Shown one piece after another: positions 4,769 through 5,661 of a stretch of DNA of 5,661 nucleotides (positions within the stretch are counted from its first letter, which is position 1; each line of letters starts with the position of its first letter). The notes under the pieces were generated by a model that was not told the DNA's origin, searched no databases, and saw nothing but the letters and a program-made list of their open reading frames with translations. The translations under genes and the position numbers were made by a program. Source of the DNA: Desulfobacterales bacterium (GTDB lineage Bacteria > Desulfobacterota > Desulfobacteria > Desulfobacterales > C00003106); contig JAUWMN010000131.1 of assembly GCA_030613165.1 (NCBI GenBank), positions 1 to 5,661 of the forward strand. The letters run 5' to 3'.

Positions 4769-5661
4769 ATGTCCCTTAGAATAGGCATTCAAGTTGATGG
4801 TCAGGCACAGCTCGCCAAATTAAAAAAAGAGCTTAAAGATCTTGGAGTAGCCGCTGAAGAGGTTGCTACAGCTTTTGGTAAAGGTTCTATACAGTATAAG
4901 CAAGTCACTGCAAACCAAACCTCTATGGTAAGGCAGCTAAAGGTTCTTGAAATTGCCACAAAGGGCGCTTCTCGAGCAGCCGAGCATATGTTTGCTACGT
5001 TTAACAGAGTCTCCAAGTTAACATCCCCTTTTGCTTTGTCTGGATCAGGTGCTCATTCTTTACAAGGGCCTATATTTAAAACAGCCATTAAAGATTTAAA
5101 CCTTTATAAAGAAGGTTTAAAATTAGCGGCTGTAGAAGCTAAACATGCCAGATCTTCTTTTATGGGCCTTGTCAGTGGCACTGGAGCGGCTAATAAAGCG
5201 ATTTCCAGCGCAACCGGTATCACCTATAGGTTTGTTACCGCGCTTGAAGCTGAAGCTGTAGCTGCTGCAAAATTGGGCGGATTACACACTCAGCATGTAG
5301 CAGCCCTCGCTCAATTAAAACTTGCCGAGGAAGGCACTCTCGGCGCCATGAAGAAAAAAATCGGGTATGTTGAAGCAGAGACTGCCGCCCTTCTCAAGTT
5401 ACAAGCTGCCCGGGTAGCCCTTGCTCCTGGCGTTTCTTATCAAAAACAATTAAGCGCTCACCAATATTTAAAAGATGAAGCGGCCGCCTGGAAGCAACAC
5501 GCTGTCTGGTTGGGTAGAAACTCCAAAGCAACCAGTAAAATGATTAAGGGTAATAGGGCCCTTCTCAACTCTAACACTGCCCTTGGTTCTTCTATACGAG
5601 GTGTGGCCGGAGCCATGGGAAGCTTGTGGATGTCTTATGGTCAGATCATCCCTATGATGGC
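4769..5661 (+). CDS. Tape measure protein, N-terminal part (3' partial)
   Basis: The frame is open from this ATG to the window edge, giving 297 residues of a longer protein. AAAGGAG at 4755-4761, seven bases upstream, fixes the start. The protein is rich in Ala, Lys, Leu and Ser with extended helices, for example ALEAEAVAAAKLGG, HVAALAQLKLAEEG and VEAETAALLKLQAARVAL, as expected of the coiled-coil rod that sets tail length inside the tube. N-terminal RIGIQVDGQAQLAKLKKEL is a typical tape measure opening. Residues 266-297 (LNSNTALGSSIRGVAGAMGS, then LWMSYGQIIPMM) begin a hydrophobic, Gly-rich segment like those in tape measures that insert in the host membrane during DNA entry. The position after the frameshifted chaperones is diagnostic. 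Total length, and so predicted tail length, cannot be read here. Confidence 0.85.
   Translation, partial: MSLRIGIQVDGQAQLAKLKKELKDLGVAAEEVATAFGKGSIQYKQVTANQTSMVRQLKVLEIATKGASRAAEHMFATFNRVSKLTSPFALSGSGAHSLQGPIFKTAIKDLNLYKEGLKLAAVEAKHARSSFMGLVSGTGAANKAISSATGITYRFVTALEAEAVAAAKLGGLHTQHVAALAQLKLAEEGTLGAMKKKIGYVEAETAALLKLQAARVALAPGVSYQKQLSAHQYLKDEAAAWKQHAVWLGRNSKATSKMIKGNRALLNSNTALGSSIRGVAGAMGSLWMSYGQIIPMM

Noticed and set aside
4801..5016. Minus-strand open frame inside the tape measure gene
   Set aside because: It is opposite a continuous plus-strand tape measure frame with a strong ribosome binding site, and shows no domain of its own.
1..5661. CRISPR array, tRNA, rRNA, insertion sequence or attachment site
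   Set aside because: No spaced repeats of CRISPR type, no tRNA cloverleaf, no transposase and no terminal inverted repeats or integrase were seen in the window.

Overview
The window is a stretch of the head-tail morphogenesis module of a tailed phage or prophage (Caudoviricetes). Its genes run on the plus strand in the usual virion order: end of the probable major capsid protein, head-tail connector, head closure, neck/tail-completion, tail terminator, tail tube, frameshifted tail assembly chaperones, tape measure. A long tail assembled around a tape measure, with a G/GT-type chaperone pair and no sheath gene in view, points to a siphovirus. The base composition is moderately AT-rich. Most genes have strong AGGAG-type ribosome binding sites, and most genes between 225 and 2708 are tightly spaced or overlapping (TAATG junctions, or a start right after the previous stop). 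The host cannot be named from this sequence. All functional calls are by motif and gene order, not by database search.

Layout. Bases 1-144 are the C-terminus of the probable capsid protein, closed by a strong terminator hairpin (169-200). Bases 225-2708 form a compact block: a small Lys/Ala-rich protein, an Ad1-like connector, an unusually large head-closure-like protein, an HK97 gp10-like neck protein and a tail terminator. Bases 2703-2894 carry a small ribbon-helix-helix (RHH) repressor gene on the opposite strand. It is preceded by an AT-rich regulatory region (2891-2951) containing five boxes about 11 bp apart. The tail tube gene (3053-3850) is followed by a second large terminator (3863-3921). 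The tail chaperone gene (3949-4338) ends on an A AAA AAC slippery heptamer, and a -1 shift there opens a 128-residue extension (to 4721). A third hairpin (4725-4750) separates this from the tape measure gene (4769 to the window edge).

How the parts work together. The connector, head closure and neck proteins would extend the portal and seal the filled head. The tail terminator caps a tube of tail tube subunits polymerised around the tape measure, with the G and GT chaperones loading tube subunits onto it. The two genes expected to be expressed most, capsid and tube, are each followed by a hairpin.

The parts most worth attention are the RHH gene with its phased operator array inserted between tail genes, the frameshift extension with a CxxC/CxxC putative zinc site, and the apparent internal repetition in the head-closure-like protein.
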